Below, piece after piece: positions 20,163-28,952 of a stretch of 64,000 nt of DNA. Source of the stretch: Thermus brockianus (GTDB lineage: Bacteria > Deinococcota > Deinococci > Deinococcales > Thermaceae); contig NZ_JAKEDV010000003.1 in NCBI RefSeq assembly GCF_021462505.1, positions 235,432 to 299,431 on the forward strand. Direction: 5' to 3'. Every line of letters begins with the position of its first letter. Position 1 is the stretch's first letter. Made by a program: the position numbers and the translations under genes. The notes beneath the pieces are model-generated. The model was not told the origin of the DNA, did not search any database, and was given only the letters and a program-made list of their open reading frames with translations.

Positions 20163-22403
20163 CTAAGCCACCACCGCCAGGCCCTGGGCCTTGGCCTGGT
20201 ACATGCGGGTGTCGGCCACGGAAAGGAGCTCGTCGGCGGAGGTACCGTCCTCAGGGTAGGTGGCCACCCCGATGTTCACCCCCAGGCAGATCTCGCCAAA
20301 GCAAAGGTGCTCAATAGCCCGGGCATACCGGTAGGCGGCGGCGATGGCCCCCTTCTTGGGGGTGTGGGGAAAGAGGACGGCGAACTCGTCCCCGCCCCAG
20401 CGGAAGACGCGGTCCCCGTTGCGGCGCTCCCTTTTTAGGACCTCCGCCACCTTGATGAGGGCGAGGTCGCCCACGGCGTGGCCCAGGCGGTCGTTCACGG
20501 GTTTAAAGCCCTTGAGGTCCAGGATGGCCAGGGAAAGGGGGTAGCCGTAGCGCTCCGCCCGTTTGAGCTCTTCCAGGAAGTAGCGGTCAAAGGCCCGGCG
20601 GTTTTGGAGGCCCGTGAGGGGGTCGGTGAGGGCGGCTTCCTCTAGGAGGTGCCGGGTCCGGTGCTCGTGGAGGAGGGTGGCCAGGGGGGCGGCGAAGAAG
20701 CGGGCCACCTGGAGGGAGTCCTCCCCGAAGGCCCGGGGGTCGTGGTGGTTGTCCAGGTTCAGGTAGGCGAGCACCTCGCCTTTGTAGGGCACGGGGAGGC
20801 AGAGGTTGGCCTGGATCTCCTTGGCCCGGCCAGCGGTGTCTATGACCTCGGGAGGGGCGGTCTGGTGGCTGATCTCGGAAATGAGGCGGTCCTCTACGCT
20901 CATGATCCGGGGCTCTCCCCGGCGGGTCGCTTCCTCCCCCCGGCCGTACCAGAGGAGCATGCCCTCAGGGGTAAAGCGCACCGCCTTTAGGCCCTCCAGG
21001 TCATAACCCACCGCCGCCTGGAAGCGGTACTCCCCGCCCTCCAACACCAAAAGGCTTCCCGCTTCTGCGCCGGGTACCTGGCGGATGGCCTCCTCCAGGA
21101 TCGCTTGGTAAAGCGCTTCTAGGGGCCTTTCCAATAGGTCTAGGAAAAGCCGGTTTACCGCCTGGTGCCGGCGCTTTTCCGTGAGGCCCTCCAAGCCGAG
21201 GCCAATGGCCCGGCAGGCGGAGAGGAGGAGCTCCTCCTCCGCCTTCCGCCAGAGCCTTTCCTCCTTCTGGCCCACCACCAAGACCCGTCGGGCCCGGGGG
21301 CTACCGGGGGAGGGGATGGGCAAGGCGGCGAAGGTGCGCCAGTTCAGGTTCCGGAGGGCGGGGACGGTCCGGCTTTCCTCGGCGTAGCGGGCGGTGAAGA
21401 CGGGGCTATGGGTTTCGTAGACCTGCCAGGCCAGGCCCACCCCGTAGGGCAGCCCCTCTTCTATGACCCGAAGGAGGCTAGGCTCCTCCACCCCCTGGTA
21501 GGCCAGGGCCACCAGGCGGCTCCCCCTGGCTTCCCAAAGGGTTCCGCTTTCCAACCCAAGGACCTGGAGGAGGAGGTCTAGGGCCTTTTGGGCGGCCTCC
21601 TTCGGGGTGGCGGCGCTTTGCATCCTCTGGGCGAGTTCGGCGAGGAGCCGCCGCTCTTCCAGGTCCGCCAGGCGGGAAAGCTGGAGGCTTACCGCTTGGG
21701 CGAAGCGGGTAAGGCCCTCTAGCTCTTCCGGGGTGAAGGGGCGGTTCCGCTCCAAGTTGAGGACCGCCACCACCTCCCCCCGCTCCAGAAGGGGAAGGGC
21801 CAGCTCGGCCAGGGCCTGGTGGCCCGGGGCGCCGATGTAGGTGGGTTCTTGGCGCACATCGGGCACGTGTACCGGCTTTCCTTCCCTGAAGGCCCGCCCC
21901 ACCACCCCGGTGGCGGGGATGGTGTCCAGGGCTAGGGGAGGTTCGCTGGCCAAAAGGCGGAAGCCCTCCCGCATCGGGACCCAGACCCCGGCATGCCCCC
22001 CCTCCCCAAAGGCGGCGAGCCTTTTGGGTAGGGTGCGGAGGAGGGTTTCCCGGTTCTCGGCTTGGGGGAGGGCCTCGAGGGCCTCCGCCAGGAGCTTCTG
22101 CGCCCGGGCTAGGTGCTTGGCCCGGCGGTGGGCCAGGCGGAGGCTTTGGCCCACCTGGTGGGCGAGGAGGGCCGAAAGGAGGAGAAGGGCCGCCGCCACC
22201 AGGTCAAAGCCGGGAAAAAGAAGAAGGAGAAGGGTGGAGAGGAAGGCGGCCCCCAGGCCCACCCCAAGCCCCCGAGCGCTCGCCAGGGTGGCGGTGAAGA
22301 TCATGAACCAGGGGAGGACATAGGGGTCGCCATACCCCAAGGCCCCGACCAAGAGCCCAAGGAGAAGCGCCCCCAGGGCGATGGCGGGATAGGGGAGGAG
22401 CAT
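20163..22403 (-). CDS. Membrane-bound GAF-GGDEF diguanylate cyclase
   Basis: 746 residues. Four to five N-terminal membrane helices (residues 1-95), then three GAF-like domains and a C-terminal GGDEF domain with intact FRWGGDEF and an RxxD I-site (RNGD). It should synthesise c-di-GMP from two GTP with product feedback. It starts 7 bp after hemY, so it probably shares the hem transcript. Confidence 0.9.
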   Translation of the reverse strand: MLLPYPAIALGALLLGLLVGALGYGDPYVLPWFMIFTATLASARGLGVGLGAAFLSTLLLLLFPGFDLVAAALLLLSALLAHQVGQSLRLAHRRAKHLARAQKLLAEALEALPQAENRETLLRTLPKRLAAFGEGGHAGVWVPMREGFRLLASEPPLALDTIPATGVVGRAFREGKPVHVPDVRQEPTYIGAPGHQALAELALPLLERGEVVAVLNLERNRPFTPEELEGLTRFAQAVSLQLSRLADLEERRLLAELAQRMQSAATPKEAAQKALDLLLQVLGLESGTLWEARGSRLVALAYQGVEEPSLLRVIEEGLPYGVGLAWQVYETHSPVFTARYAEESRTVPALRNLNWRTFAALPIPSPGSPRARRVLVVGQKEERLWRKAEEELLLSACRAIGLGLEGLTEKRRHQAVNRLFLDLLERPLEALYQAILEEAIRQVPGAEAGSLLVLEGGEYRFQAAVGYDLEGLKAVRFTPEGMLLWYGRGEEATRRGEPRIMSVEDRLISEISHQTAPPEVIDTAGRAKEIQANLCLPVPYKGEVLAYLNLDNHHDPRAFGEDSLQVARFFAAPLATLLHEHRTRHLLEEAALTDPLTGLQNRRAFDRYFLEELKRAERYGYPLSLAILDLKGFKPVNDRLGHAVGDLALIKVAEVLKRERRNGDRVFRWGGDEFAVLFPHTPKKGAIAAAYRYARAIEHLCFGEICLGVNIGVATYPEDGTSADELLSVADTRMYQAKAQGLAVVA

Positions 22404-22410
22404 ATTGGCG

Positions 22411-23790
22411 TTATCCTAACCGGGAGGCTTCCTTTTCGCCAGGGGGGGTTAGGGAGAGGTGGGCGAGGGCCCTTTCGGCCGCCTTTTCCCCCGAGCGCAC
22501 CACCTCGGGTAGGCCCACGCCAAAGAGGTAGTTCCCGGCCAGGAAAAGCCCCGGGGCCTGGAGGAGGGCCATCTCTAGGCGCGCTATCCGCTCCTGGTGC
22601 CCCACCCGGTAGGCGGGCATGCCCTCGGGGAAGCGGAAGACGAAGGTCCTTTCCGGGCGCACCTCCTTGCCCAGGTACCGGCGGAGCTCCGCCAGGGCGA
22701 GGCGGGCGAGCTCCCCTTCCGCAAGCCTCGCCGCTTCCCCGGAGAAGTAGGCCCGCACCAGGCTCCACCCCTCGGGGGCCCTTCCCGGCCACTTGCGGTG
22801 GGTCCAGGTGAAGCCCCGCACCTGGTAGCCTTCCCCTTTGGCGATGAGGAGGCCGTGCCCCTCCACGGGGAGCTCCTCCTTAAAGGCCAGGCTCACCGTG
22901 GCCGCCGGGGTGTGGGGGATGCCCTTCAAAAGGGCCGTGGCCCCGGGGAGGAAGGGCCTTAGGAGGCTTGCCGCCGTGGGGGCGGGCGTGGCGAGGATCA
23001 CCGCTTCGGCCTCGAGGGCCCCCCTGGGGGTGTGGAGGCGGAAGCGGCCTCCTGAAGGCTCCAGGGCGAGGACCGGGGTGGCGAGGAGGGTATGCTCCGC
23101 CACCCTTTCCGCCATCCGCCGGGTGAGGGCGGAAAGCCCCTCGGCGAAGGAGAAAAAGAGGCTCCCCCCCTCCCGGCTTCCCCGCCCCTTCCGGGAGCGC
23201 ATGGCCCCGAGGAGGAGGCTTCGGTGCTTCCGCTCTAGCTCCAAGAGGGCGGGGAAGGCGGCCCGCATGGAAAGCTCCTCGGGCTCGCCCCCGTAGATCC
23301 CTCCGGCCAAGGGGGCCACCAGGGCCTGGAAGACCTCCGGGCCGAGGCGCCTTTCCACGAACTCCTTTAGGCTTTCGTCCTCCTTGCCTCCCCTGGGGAG
23401 GAAGAGGTCGTAGAGGGCGCGAAGCTTGCCGGAAAGGGAGAGGAGGGGCGTTTGGGCGAGGGCCTTCAGGTCCCCCGGCACCACCTGGAGTAGCCCCTCG
23501 GGGAGGGGATGGGGTTTTCCCTTGCGCAGGATGTAGGCGGAGGGCTTGGCGGGAAGGGTGCCTATGGGCGAGAGGCCCAGGGCTTCGGCCAGGGCCAGAA
23601 CCTCCCTCTTGTAGCGCACGCTGGCGTCGGGCCCCCCTTCCACCAAAAACCCTTCCCCCCGGTGGGTGAAGACCTTGCCCCCAAGCCGGGGGGTGGCCTC
23701 CAGGAGGAGAAAGTCGGCCCCTGCTTCCTTCAGGGCGAGGGCGGCGGCGAGCCCGGCCCAGCCCCCGCCCACGATGGCTACCTGAGCCAC
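22411..23790 (-). CDS. hemY: Protoporphyrinogen/coproporphyrinogen oxidase, FAD-dependent
   Basis: 459 residues. The N-terminus VAIVGGGWAGLAAALAL is an FAD Rossmann motif, followed by the acidic residue LLLEATPRLGGK. The family's C-terminal FAD motif is seen as GLFLAGNYLFGVGLPE. It oxidises proto- or coproporphyrinogen late in heme synthesis. The ATG overlaps the end of hemH by 13 bp. Confidence 0.9.
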   Translation of the reverse strand: MAQVAIVGGGWAGLAAALALKEAGADFLLLEATPRLGGKVFTHRGEGFLVEGGPDASVRYKREVLALAEALGLSPIGTLPAKPSAYILRKGKPHPLPEGLLQVVPGDLKALAQTPLLSLSGKLRALYDLFLPRGGKEDESLKEFVERRLGPEVFQALVAPLAGGIYGGEPEELSMRAAFPALLELERKHRSLLLGAMRSRKGRGSREGGSLFFSFAEGLSALTRRMAERVAEHTLLATPVLALEPSGGRFRLHTPRGALEAEAVILATPAPTAASLLRPFLPGATALLKGIPHTPAATVSLAFKEELPVEGHGLLIAKGEGYQVRGFTWTHRKWPGRAPEGWSLVRAYFSGEAARLAEGELARLALAELRRYLGKEVRPERTFVFRFPEGMPAYRVGHQERIARLEMALLQAPGLFLAGNYLFGVGLPEVVRSGEKAAERALAHLSLTPPGEKEASRLG

Positions 23791-24731
23791 GCCGCCTCCA
23801 CCAGGTCCTTGAGGACCTGGATGTAGTCTAGATCGGCGTTGAGGCTCCGGGCCCGGAGGAGCCTGAGGCCCACCGCTTCGGCCGTGGCCTGGGCCTCGAG
23901 GTCCAGGTCGTAGAAGACCTCCAGGTGGTCGGCGGGGAAGCCCACCGCCTGCACCACCACCTCGGTGTAGCCCTCTTCCCTGAGTTGCCGCAAAAGCTCG
24001 TTGATGTCGGGCCCAAGCCAGGGCTCGGGGGTGCGCCCCGCCGACTGGTAGGCCACCTGGAAGCGGGGGAGGGAGAGCCTTTTGGCGATGAGCTCCGCCG
24101 TCTTCTCCACCTGGCGCGGGTAAGGGTCCCCCCGCTCCACCGCCGAAAGGGGGATGGAGTGGGCGGTGAAGACATAGGCCGCCCGCTTAGGGTCCTTAAG
24201 CCGCCAGATGGCCTCCTCCAGCCGCCTGGCGTAGGCGGCGATAAGGCCAGGGTGGGCCTCGTAGCTTTCCACCCAGACGAAGTGGATGGGTTCGGGAAGG
24301 GCTTTTAGGGCGGCCTCCACCTTCTCCTTGTACTCCGCCACGCTCCTTAGGGAGTAGTGGGGAGCCGCCACGATGGCCACCGCCCGCCGGACCCCGTCCT
24401 CGTGCATGGCGGCCACCGCCTCGCCGATGGTGGGGTGCCAGTGCTTCGTGCCCACGTAGACCCGGGCCGGCCCCTGGGGGGCGCGGGGCGGGAAGGGGCC
24501 CAGGAGGCGCTTGGGAAGGGGAGGGGCCTCGAGGTTCAAAAGGGCCTGGAGCCTCAGGGCCTGGACCAGGGTGATCTCGTTCAGGGGGCTTTTGCCGATC
24601 CGCTCGTAGCGTTCCGTGAGCTCCCTTAGGAGCTCTTCGGAAGGCCTTTTGCCCCGGCGGATATCCGTGTAGTAGGGCTCAATCTCCTCGGGGGCATAGG
24701 GGGTGCCGTAGGCCATCAGGAGCACGTTCAC
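23778..24731 (-). CDS. hemH: Ferrochelatase
   Basis: 317 residues. Inserts ferrous iron into the porphyrin. VLLMAYGTP at the start and FTAHSIPLSAVERGDPY are class motifs; AAPHYSLRSV carries a conserved His. It starts with ATGA overlap on the hemE stop and feeds directly on the hemY product, so hemE-hemH-hemY is one pathway operon. Confidence 0.93.
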   Translation of the reverse strand: MNVLLMAYGTPYAPEEIEPYYTDIRRGKRPSEELLRELTERYERIGKSPLNEITLVQALRLQALLNLEAPPLPKRLLGPFPPRAPQGPARVYVGTKHWHPTIGEAVAAMHEDGVRRAVAIVAAPHYSLRSVAEYKEKVEAALKALPEPIHFVWVESYEAHPGLIAAYARRLEEAIWRLKDPKRAAYVFTAHSIPLSAVERGDPYPRQVEKTAELIAKRLSLPRFQVAYQSAGRTPEPWLGPDINELLRQLREEGYTEVVVQAVGFPADHLEVFYDLDLEAQATAEAVGLRLLRARSLNADLDYIQVLKDLVEAAWLR

Positions 24732-25753
24732 GCCGCCACCTCCTTCACGAGTTCTACCACGTAGCGCACGTTCTCCTCTGGAGTCTTGGGCAGGATGCCG
24801 TGCCCCAGGTTGAAGATGTGGCCGGGCCGCCCGGCGTTCTCCTCCAGGATGCGGAGGACCTCCCGCTTCAGGACCTCCTTGGGGGCGAAGAGGAGGGCGG
24901 GGTCCAGGTTGCCCTGGACCGGGGTTTCCCCCAGGACCGCCCGGGCCCAGGGGAGGGGGGTGTGGTGGTCCAGGCCCAGGACGTCCCCCCCCGCTTCCCG
25001 CATCTCCTCTAGGAGCCCCATGGTCCCCACCCCGAAGTGGATCACGGGCACCCCCAAAGGCCTTAGGGCCTGGAAGAGCCTCGCCATGTGGGGCTTCACG
25101 TAGCGGCGGTAGTCCGCCGGGCTCAAGGCCCCCACCCAGGAGTCAAAGACCTGGAGGAGGTCCGCCCCCGCCTCCGCCTGGGCCCTGAGGTAGCGGGCCA
25201 TGGCCAGGGTGAGCTTCTCCATGAGGCGGTGCCAGAGGGCCTCCTCCCCGTACATGAAGGCCTTCACCTTTAGGAAGTGGCGGCTTGGCCCCCCCTCTAT
25301 GAGGTAGCTCGCCAGGGTAAAGGGCGCTCCGGCGAAGCCGATAAGGGGCACCTTAAGGGCCCGCTTCAGGATGCGGATGGTTTCCAGGACGTAGGGCACG
25401 GCGCTTTCGGGCTCTAAGGGCAGCAGGGCCTCCACCCCCTGGGCATCCCGGATGGGGCGGTGGATCACCGGGCCCTTGCCCTCCACCAGGTCCAGGTCCA
25501 CCCCCATGCCGTAAAGGGGGGTGGTGATGTCGGCGAAGAGGATGGCAGCGTCCACCCCAAGCTCCTCCACCGGGCTTAAGGTCACCTGGGCGGCGAGCTC
25601 GGGCTGGCGCACCATCTCGGGCAGGGTGTAGCGTTCCCTTAGGGCCCGGTAGGACCTTTGGTAGCGGCCCGCCTGGCGCATGAACCAGACGGGGGGCCTG
25701 GGGGTGGCCTCCCCCCGGGCCGCCTTGAGGACGAGGTCGTTCACGCCCCCCAT
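24728..25753 (-). CDS. hemE: Uroporphyrinogen decarboxylase
   Basis: 341 residues from ATG 25753 (338 from GTG 25744). PPVWFMRQAGRYQ is the substrate-binding signature and ILFADITTPLYGMG is conserved. Converts uroporphyrinogen III to coproporphyrinogen III. No good Shine-Dalgarno is seen, so the mRNA may be leaderless or the GTG may be used. Its start lies only 13 bp from the start of the divergent parvulin gene, inside a 12-bp palindrome. Confidence 0.92.
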   Translation of the reverse strand: MGGVNDLVLKAARGEATPRPPVWFMRQAGRYQRSYRALRERYTLPEMVRQPELAAQVTLSPVEELGVDAAILFADITTPLYGMGVDLDLVEGKGPVIHRPIRDAQGVEALLPLEPESAVPYVLETIRILKRALKVPLIGFAGAPFTLASYLIEGGPSRHFLKVKAFMYGEEALWHRLMEKLTLAMARYLRAQAEAGADLLQVFDSWVGALSPADYRRYVKPHMARLFQALRPLGVPVIHFGVGTMGLLEEMREAGGDVLGLDHHTPLPWARAVLGETPVQGNLDPALLFAPKEVLKREVLRILEENAGRPGHIFNLGHGILPKTPEENVRYVVELVKEVAA

Positions 25754-25762
25754 GCTAGCATG
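25751..25762. promoter_or_regulatory. 12-bp perfect palindrome spanning the divergent hemE/parvulin starts
   Basis: CATGCTAGCATG is its own reverse complement. The minus-strand ATG of hemE begins in it and two plus-strand ATGs (25752, 25760) lie in it. It could be an operator controlling both genes, or an outcome of two start codons facing each other. Confidence 0.35.
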
Positions 25763-25766
25763 GGGC

Positions 25767-26684
25767 ATGCGCGCTTTTCTTTTCGCCCTAGCCTTCGCCT
25801 TTAGCCCCTTGACCCTGGCCCAGGAGGACCCCCTGGTGGCCCAGGTGGGTGGAGAAGCCCTCACCAAGAGCCAGTTTGAGCTCCGCTTTGGCCTTTTCGC
25901 CAAGAGCGCCTTGAGGCAACTGGGCCTGCCCGACACGGAGGAAACCCGGGCCCTCCTCGCCCAGTATCGGCCCCAGTACCTGGAGGCCCTGGCGGAGGAG
26001 CGGGCCCTGTTGCAGGTGGCCAAGGCCCAGGGCTTCTGGCCCAGGCCCGAGGCGGTGGAGGCCCAGGTGCAGGCCCTCATGGAGGCCTTTCCCGATGAAA
26101 ACGCCTTGGCGGAGGCCCTGAAGGGGGCGGGGCTTCCCGACCTTGCCACGTACCGCCTCCTCCTGGCGGAGGCCTTGGCCCTCGAGGCCCTGGAAGGCCA
26201 CTACCGGGGGAAGCTTGAGGTTTCCCCCGCCGCCCTGAAGGCCCTTTGGCTCCTCTCCCCGGAGTACCGCCACGGGACCCTGTACTGCGCCCGGCACATC
26301 CTCCTTCCCACCCTGGAAGAGGCCCGGGAAGCCCTGGGCCGCTTGGCGAAGGGGGAGCCCTTCCCCCAGGTAGCCCAGGCCCTTTCCCAGGACCCGGGCT
26401 CCAAGGAGGAAGGGGGGGCTTTGGGGTGCGCCCCGGAAGGCACCTACATCCCCGCCTTTGAGAACGCCCTTTTGCGCCTGAAGCCAGGGGAGGTGTCCGG
26501 CCCGGTGGGGACCCAGTTCGGCTTCCACATCATCCTCCTGGAGGAGGTGAAGCCCGCCGGGCGTTTCCCTTTGGAGGAGGTGGCGGAGGAGCTCGCCAAT
26601 AGCGTAAAGGACCGGGCCTGGGAAAAGCTCGCCAAGGCCCTCACCCGCCGCTACCCCATCCGGCTTTTCCCGGAAAGGCTTTAG
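25767..26684 (+). CDS. Secreted parvulin-type peptidyl-prolyl isomerase (SurA/PrsA-like)
   Basis: 305 residues from ATG 25767. Signal peptide MRAFLFALAFAFSPLTLAQ, an N-terminal helical chaperone region (30-165), and a parvulin domain (about 170-275) with CARHILLPT, GGALGCAPEGTYIPAFE and GTQFGFHIILLEE. It should help fold exported proteins in the periplasm. An in-frame ATG at 25752 would add five residues. The stop overlaps that of the convergent amidase gene. Confidence 0.88.
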   Translation: MRAFLFALAFAFSPLTLAQEDPLVAQVGGEALTKSQFELRFGLFAKSALRQLGLPDTEETRALLAQYRPQYLEALAEERALLQVAKAQGFWPRPEAVEAQVQALMEAFPDENALAEALKGAGLPDLATYRLLLAEALALEALEGHYRGKLEVSPAALKALWLLSPEYRHGTLYCARHILLPTLEEAREALGRLAKGEPFPQVAQALSQDPGSKEEGGALGCAPEGTYIPAFENALLRLKPGEVSGPVGTQFGFHIILLEEVKPAGRFPLEEVAEELANSVKDRAWEKLAKALTRRYPIRLFPERL

Positions 26685-27529
26685 GGGAAGTGGAGGAGGG
26701 CCTCGTCCCCCAGAGGCCCTCGGGCCAGGGCCAAGGCCTCCCCGGGGCCGTAGATGCCGCTTTGCCCCTCAAAGGCGAGCCCCAGGATCCTCCCGTTCAA
26801 CATGGGGTTTAGGAGCACCTTCAGGTGCTCCCGCCCCACTAGCCTTTCCCGAGCCGAGGTCAGCCACACCTCCCCCTCCCGCCGGGAAGGGTCCCAGGGC
26901 CAGGGCCTTTCCCAGGGGGCGGGGTTGGCGGAGGGTTGCAAAAGGACCTCGGCCCCCAGGGCGTCTAGCCGGGCCAGGTGCCTTTCAAAGAAGCCATCCA
27001 GGCAGATGAGGATCCCCACCCGGCCGGCTTGGGTTTCCACCAGGTGGGGGCCGAAGCCGCCCCGCCTAAGCCAGCGCTCGGGCGGGGTGAGCTCCATCTT
27101 GGGCACCTGGGCCAGGAGGCGGCCTTCGGGGTTATAGAAGAGGGCCAGGTTCTGGAAAAAAGGGCTTCGGGAAAAGCGCCCCCGGGCGAGCTCTTCCTCA
27201 AAAGGGGGGCAAAGGAGGCTTCCCGCAAGGAGGTAGGTGCCATAGGCCTTCGCCGCCTCCGCCATCACCCGGTGGAAGACCCCGTAGGCCCGCCGCGCCC
27301 GCCGCCAGGGGGATAGGGGGTTTTGCAGGAGTTCCCGTAAATGGAACTCCCCCTCCAGGTGGAGGAGGAGGGGGAGGCCGAAGAGTTCGGGGAAGGCGGC
27401 AAGGCGGGGGGTGGGGGTGCCCTTTAGGGGGCTCAGGAGGCCATGGACCCGCTCCCGGAAGGCCTCCTCCGTGCGGTAGGCTTCCGGGAGGACCTCCGCC
27501 TGCACGGCCAAGAGGGTGCGGAACGGCAC
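26681..27529 (-). CDS. Nitrilase-superfamily carbon-nitrogen hydrolase
   Basis: 282 residues, GTG start at 27529 with GAGGGG next to it. The Glu-Lys-Cys triad of the family is visible: Glu in AAFPELFGLP, Lys in VPKMELTPPE and Cys in GILICLDGFF. Substrate cannot be predicted; amidase or N-carbamoyl hydrolase are both possible. It is 15 bp downstream of the TauE gene end and could be co-transcribed with the sulfur genes. Confidence 0.85.
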   Translation of the reverse strand: MPFRTLLAVQAEVLPEAYRTEEAFRERVHGLLSPLKGTPTPRLAAFPELFGLPLLLHLEGEFHLRELLQNPLSPWRRARRAYGVFHRVMAEAAKAYGTYLLAGSLLCPPFEEELARGRFSRSPFFQNLALFYNPEGRLLAQVPKMELTPPERWLRRGGFGPHLVETQAGRVGILICLDGFFERHLARLDALGAEVLLQPSANPAPWERPWPWDPSRREGEVWLTSARERLVGREHLKVLLNPMLNGRILGLAFEGQSGIYGPGEALALARGPLGDEALLHFP

Positions 27530-27544
27530 CCCCTCAGCATACCC

Positions 27545-28288
27545 CTAGAGGCTTTGGGCCACGATGTAGACCCCCATGGCCACCAGGAAGAGGGCGAAGC
27601 CCCGCTTGAGGGTTTCGTGGGGCACCTTGAGGGCGAGCCTGCCCCCAAGGAGGCTTCCCAAGAAGCCCACCCCCACGAAAAGCCCCGCCACGGCGTAGTT
27701 CACGCTAAGGCCATAGGCGGGGAGGAGGTGGAGGTACTTGTAAAACCCGGCGAAGGACTTGAGGGCGATGATGAGAAGGCTCGTGCCCACCGCCAGGTGC
27801 ATGGGAAGCCCCCCGAGGAGGACCAAAGCCGGCACGATGAGGAACCCGCCCCCTACCCCCACGAACCCCGTGAGGGCCCCCACGGCGAGGCCATCCAGGA
27901 CGATCTTCCAGGCCTTGCGCCTTCCCCCTTGGGCCAAGGGGACGGGGCGGGCCATGAAGTAGGCGGCGAGGAGCATCACCAGGGCGAAGGCCAGGAGTTG
28001 CACCTGGCCGGAAACGTACTGGGAGAGGAAGGCGCCCAGGTAGGTGCCCGCCATGCCCGGAAGGCCAAAGAGGAGGACGTTCCGAAAGTCCACGAGCCCC
28101 CGGAGGGCGTAAGGAAGGGCCCCCAGGAGGGCGATCCCTCCCACGATGAGGAGGCTTTCGGCGATGGCCTGCTTAGGGGGCTCCCCCAGGAGGTAGACCA
28201 GGACGGGCACCGTGAGGATGGAGCCCCCCGAGCCCAAAAGCCCCAAGGAAAGGCCGATGAGGAGGGCGCCGAGGAGGGCGAGGGTCAT
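27545..28288 (-). CDS. TauE/SafE-family sulfite/anion exporter
   Basis: 247 residues, about eight membrane helices. The TauE repeats are visible as GLSLGLLGSGGSILTVPVLV and GALTGFVGVGGGFLIVPALV, one in each half. The family exports sulfite, sulfoacetate or thiosulfate-like anions. ATGA overlap with the upstream rhodanese gene ties it to sulfur detoxification. Confidence 0.88.
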   Translation of the reverse strand: MTLALLGALLIGLSLGLLGSGGSILTVPVLVYLLGEPPKQAIAESLLIVGGIALLGALPYALRGLVDFRNVLLFGLPGMAGTYLGAFLSQYVSGQVQLLAFALVMLLAAYFMARPVPLAQGGRRKAWKIVLDGLAVGALTGFVGVGGGFLIVPALVLLGGLPMHLAVGTSLLIIALKSFAGFYKYLHLLPAYGLSVNYAVAGLFVGVGFLGSLLGGRLALKVPHETLKRGFALFLVAMGVYIVAQSL

Positions 28289-28941
28289 CGCTCTAAGGGA
28301 AGGCCGGAGGCGGCCCAGGCGTAGGTGCCCCCTTCCAGGTTGTAGACCTTTTCGCCGTCAAAGCCTTGCCCCACCAGGAAGTCCGCCGCCACCCCGGAGC
28401 GGTTCCCCGAGTTGCAGACGAGGAGGATGGGCCGGTTCTTGGGGAGTTCTGCGAGGCGTTCGGGCAGGGTGGAAAGGGGGATGTTGAGGGCCCCCGGCAC
28501 GTGCCCTTCCCGGTACTCCCAGGCCTCCCGCACGTCCACCACGAGGGCGCTTCCCAGGAGGTCCTTGGCCTCGAGGGGCCCCACCTCCCGGTAGGGGGTG
28601 GCGGCGTAGCCCGCCTCCACGGGGGCGGTGTCCACGGGAAGCCCGGCGCGGTACCAGCGCACGATGCCTCCCTCGAGGTTGTAGACCTGGTATCCCTGGG
28701 CGGTAAGCCAGGCCGCCGCCTGCCAGGAGCGGTTGCCCGTGCGGCAGTAGAGGACCACGGGGCGGTCCTTGGGGATCTCCTGGAAGCGGGCCATGAACTC
28801 GGAGAGGGGAAGGAGGCGGGCCCCGGGGATCCTTGCCTGGGCGTACTCCTCCACCTCGCGCACGTCAAAGAAGGGCACGCCTTCCTCGTAAAGCCGTTTG
28901 GCCTCCTCGGGGGACAGGTCCTTCACTTGGGTTTCGTACAC
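28285..28941 (-). CDS. Tandem rhodanese protein, two active domains
   Basis: 218 residues with two rhodanese domains, 1-110 and 115-218. Each has an active-site Cys loop: YCRTGNRSW and VCNSGNRSG. It moves sulfane sulfur between persulfide carriers. It starts 11 bp after the MBL-rhodanese gene and precedes the TauE exporter, as part of one persulfide operon. Confidence 0.9.
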   Translation of the reverse strand: MYETQVKDLSPEEAKRLYEEGVPFFDVREVEEYAQARIPGARLLPLSEFMARFQEIPKDRPVVLYCRTGNRSWQAAAWLTAQGYQVYNLEGGIVRWYRAGLPVDTAPVEAGYAATPYREVGPLEAKDLLGSALVVDVREAWEYREGHVPGALNIPLSTLPERLAELPKNRPILLVCNSGNRSGVAADFLVGQGFDGEKVYNLEGGTYAWAASGLPLER

Positions 28942-28952
28942 GGTCTACCTCC

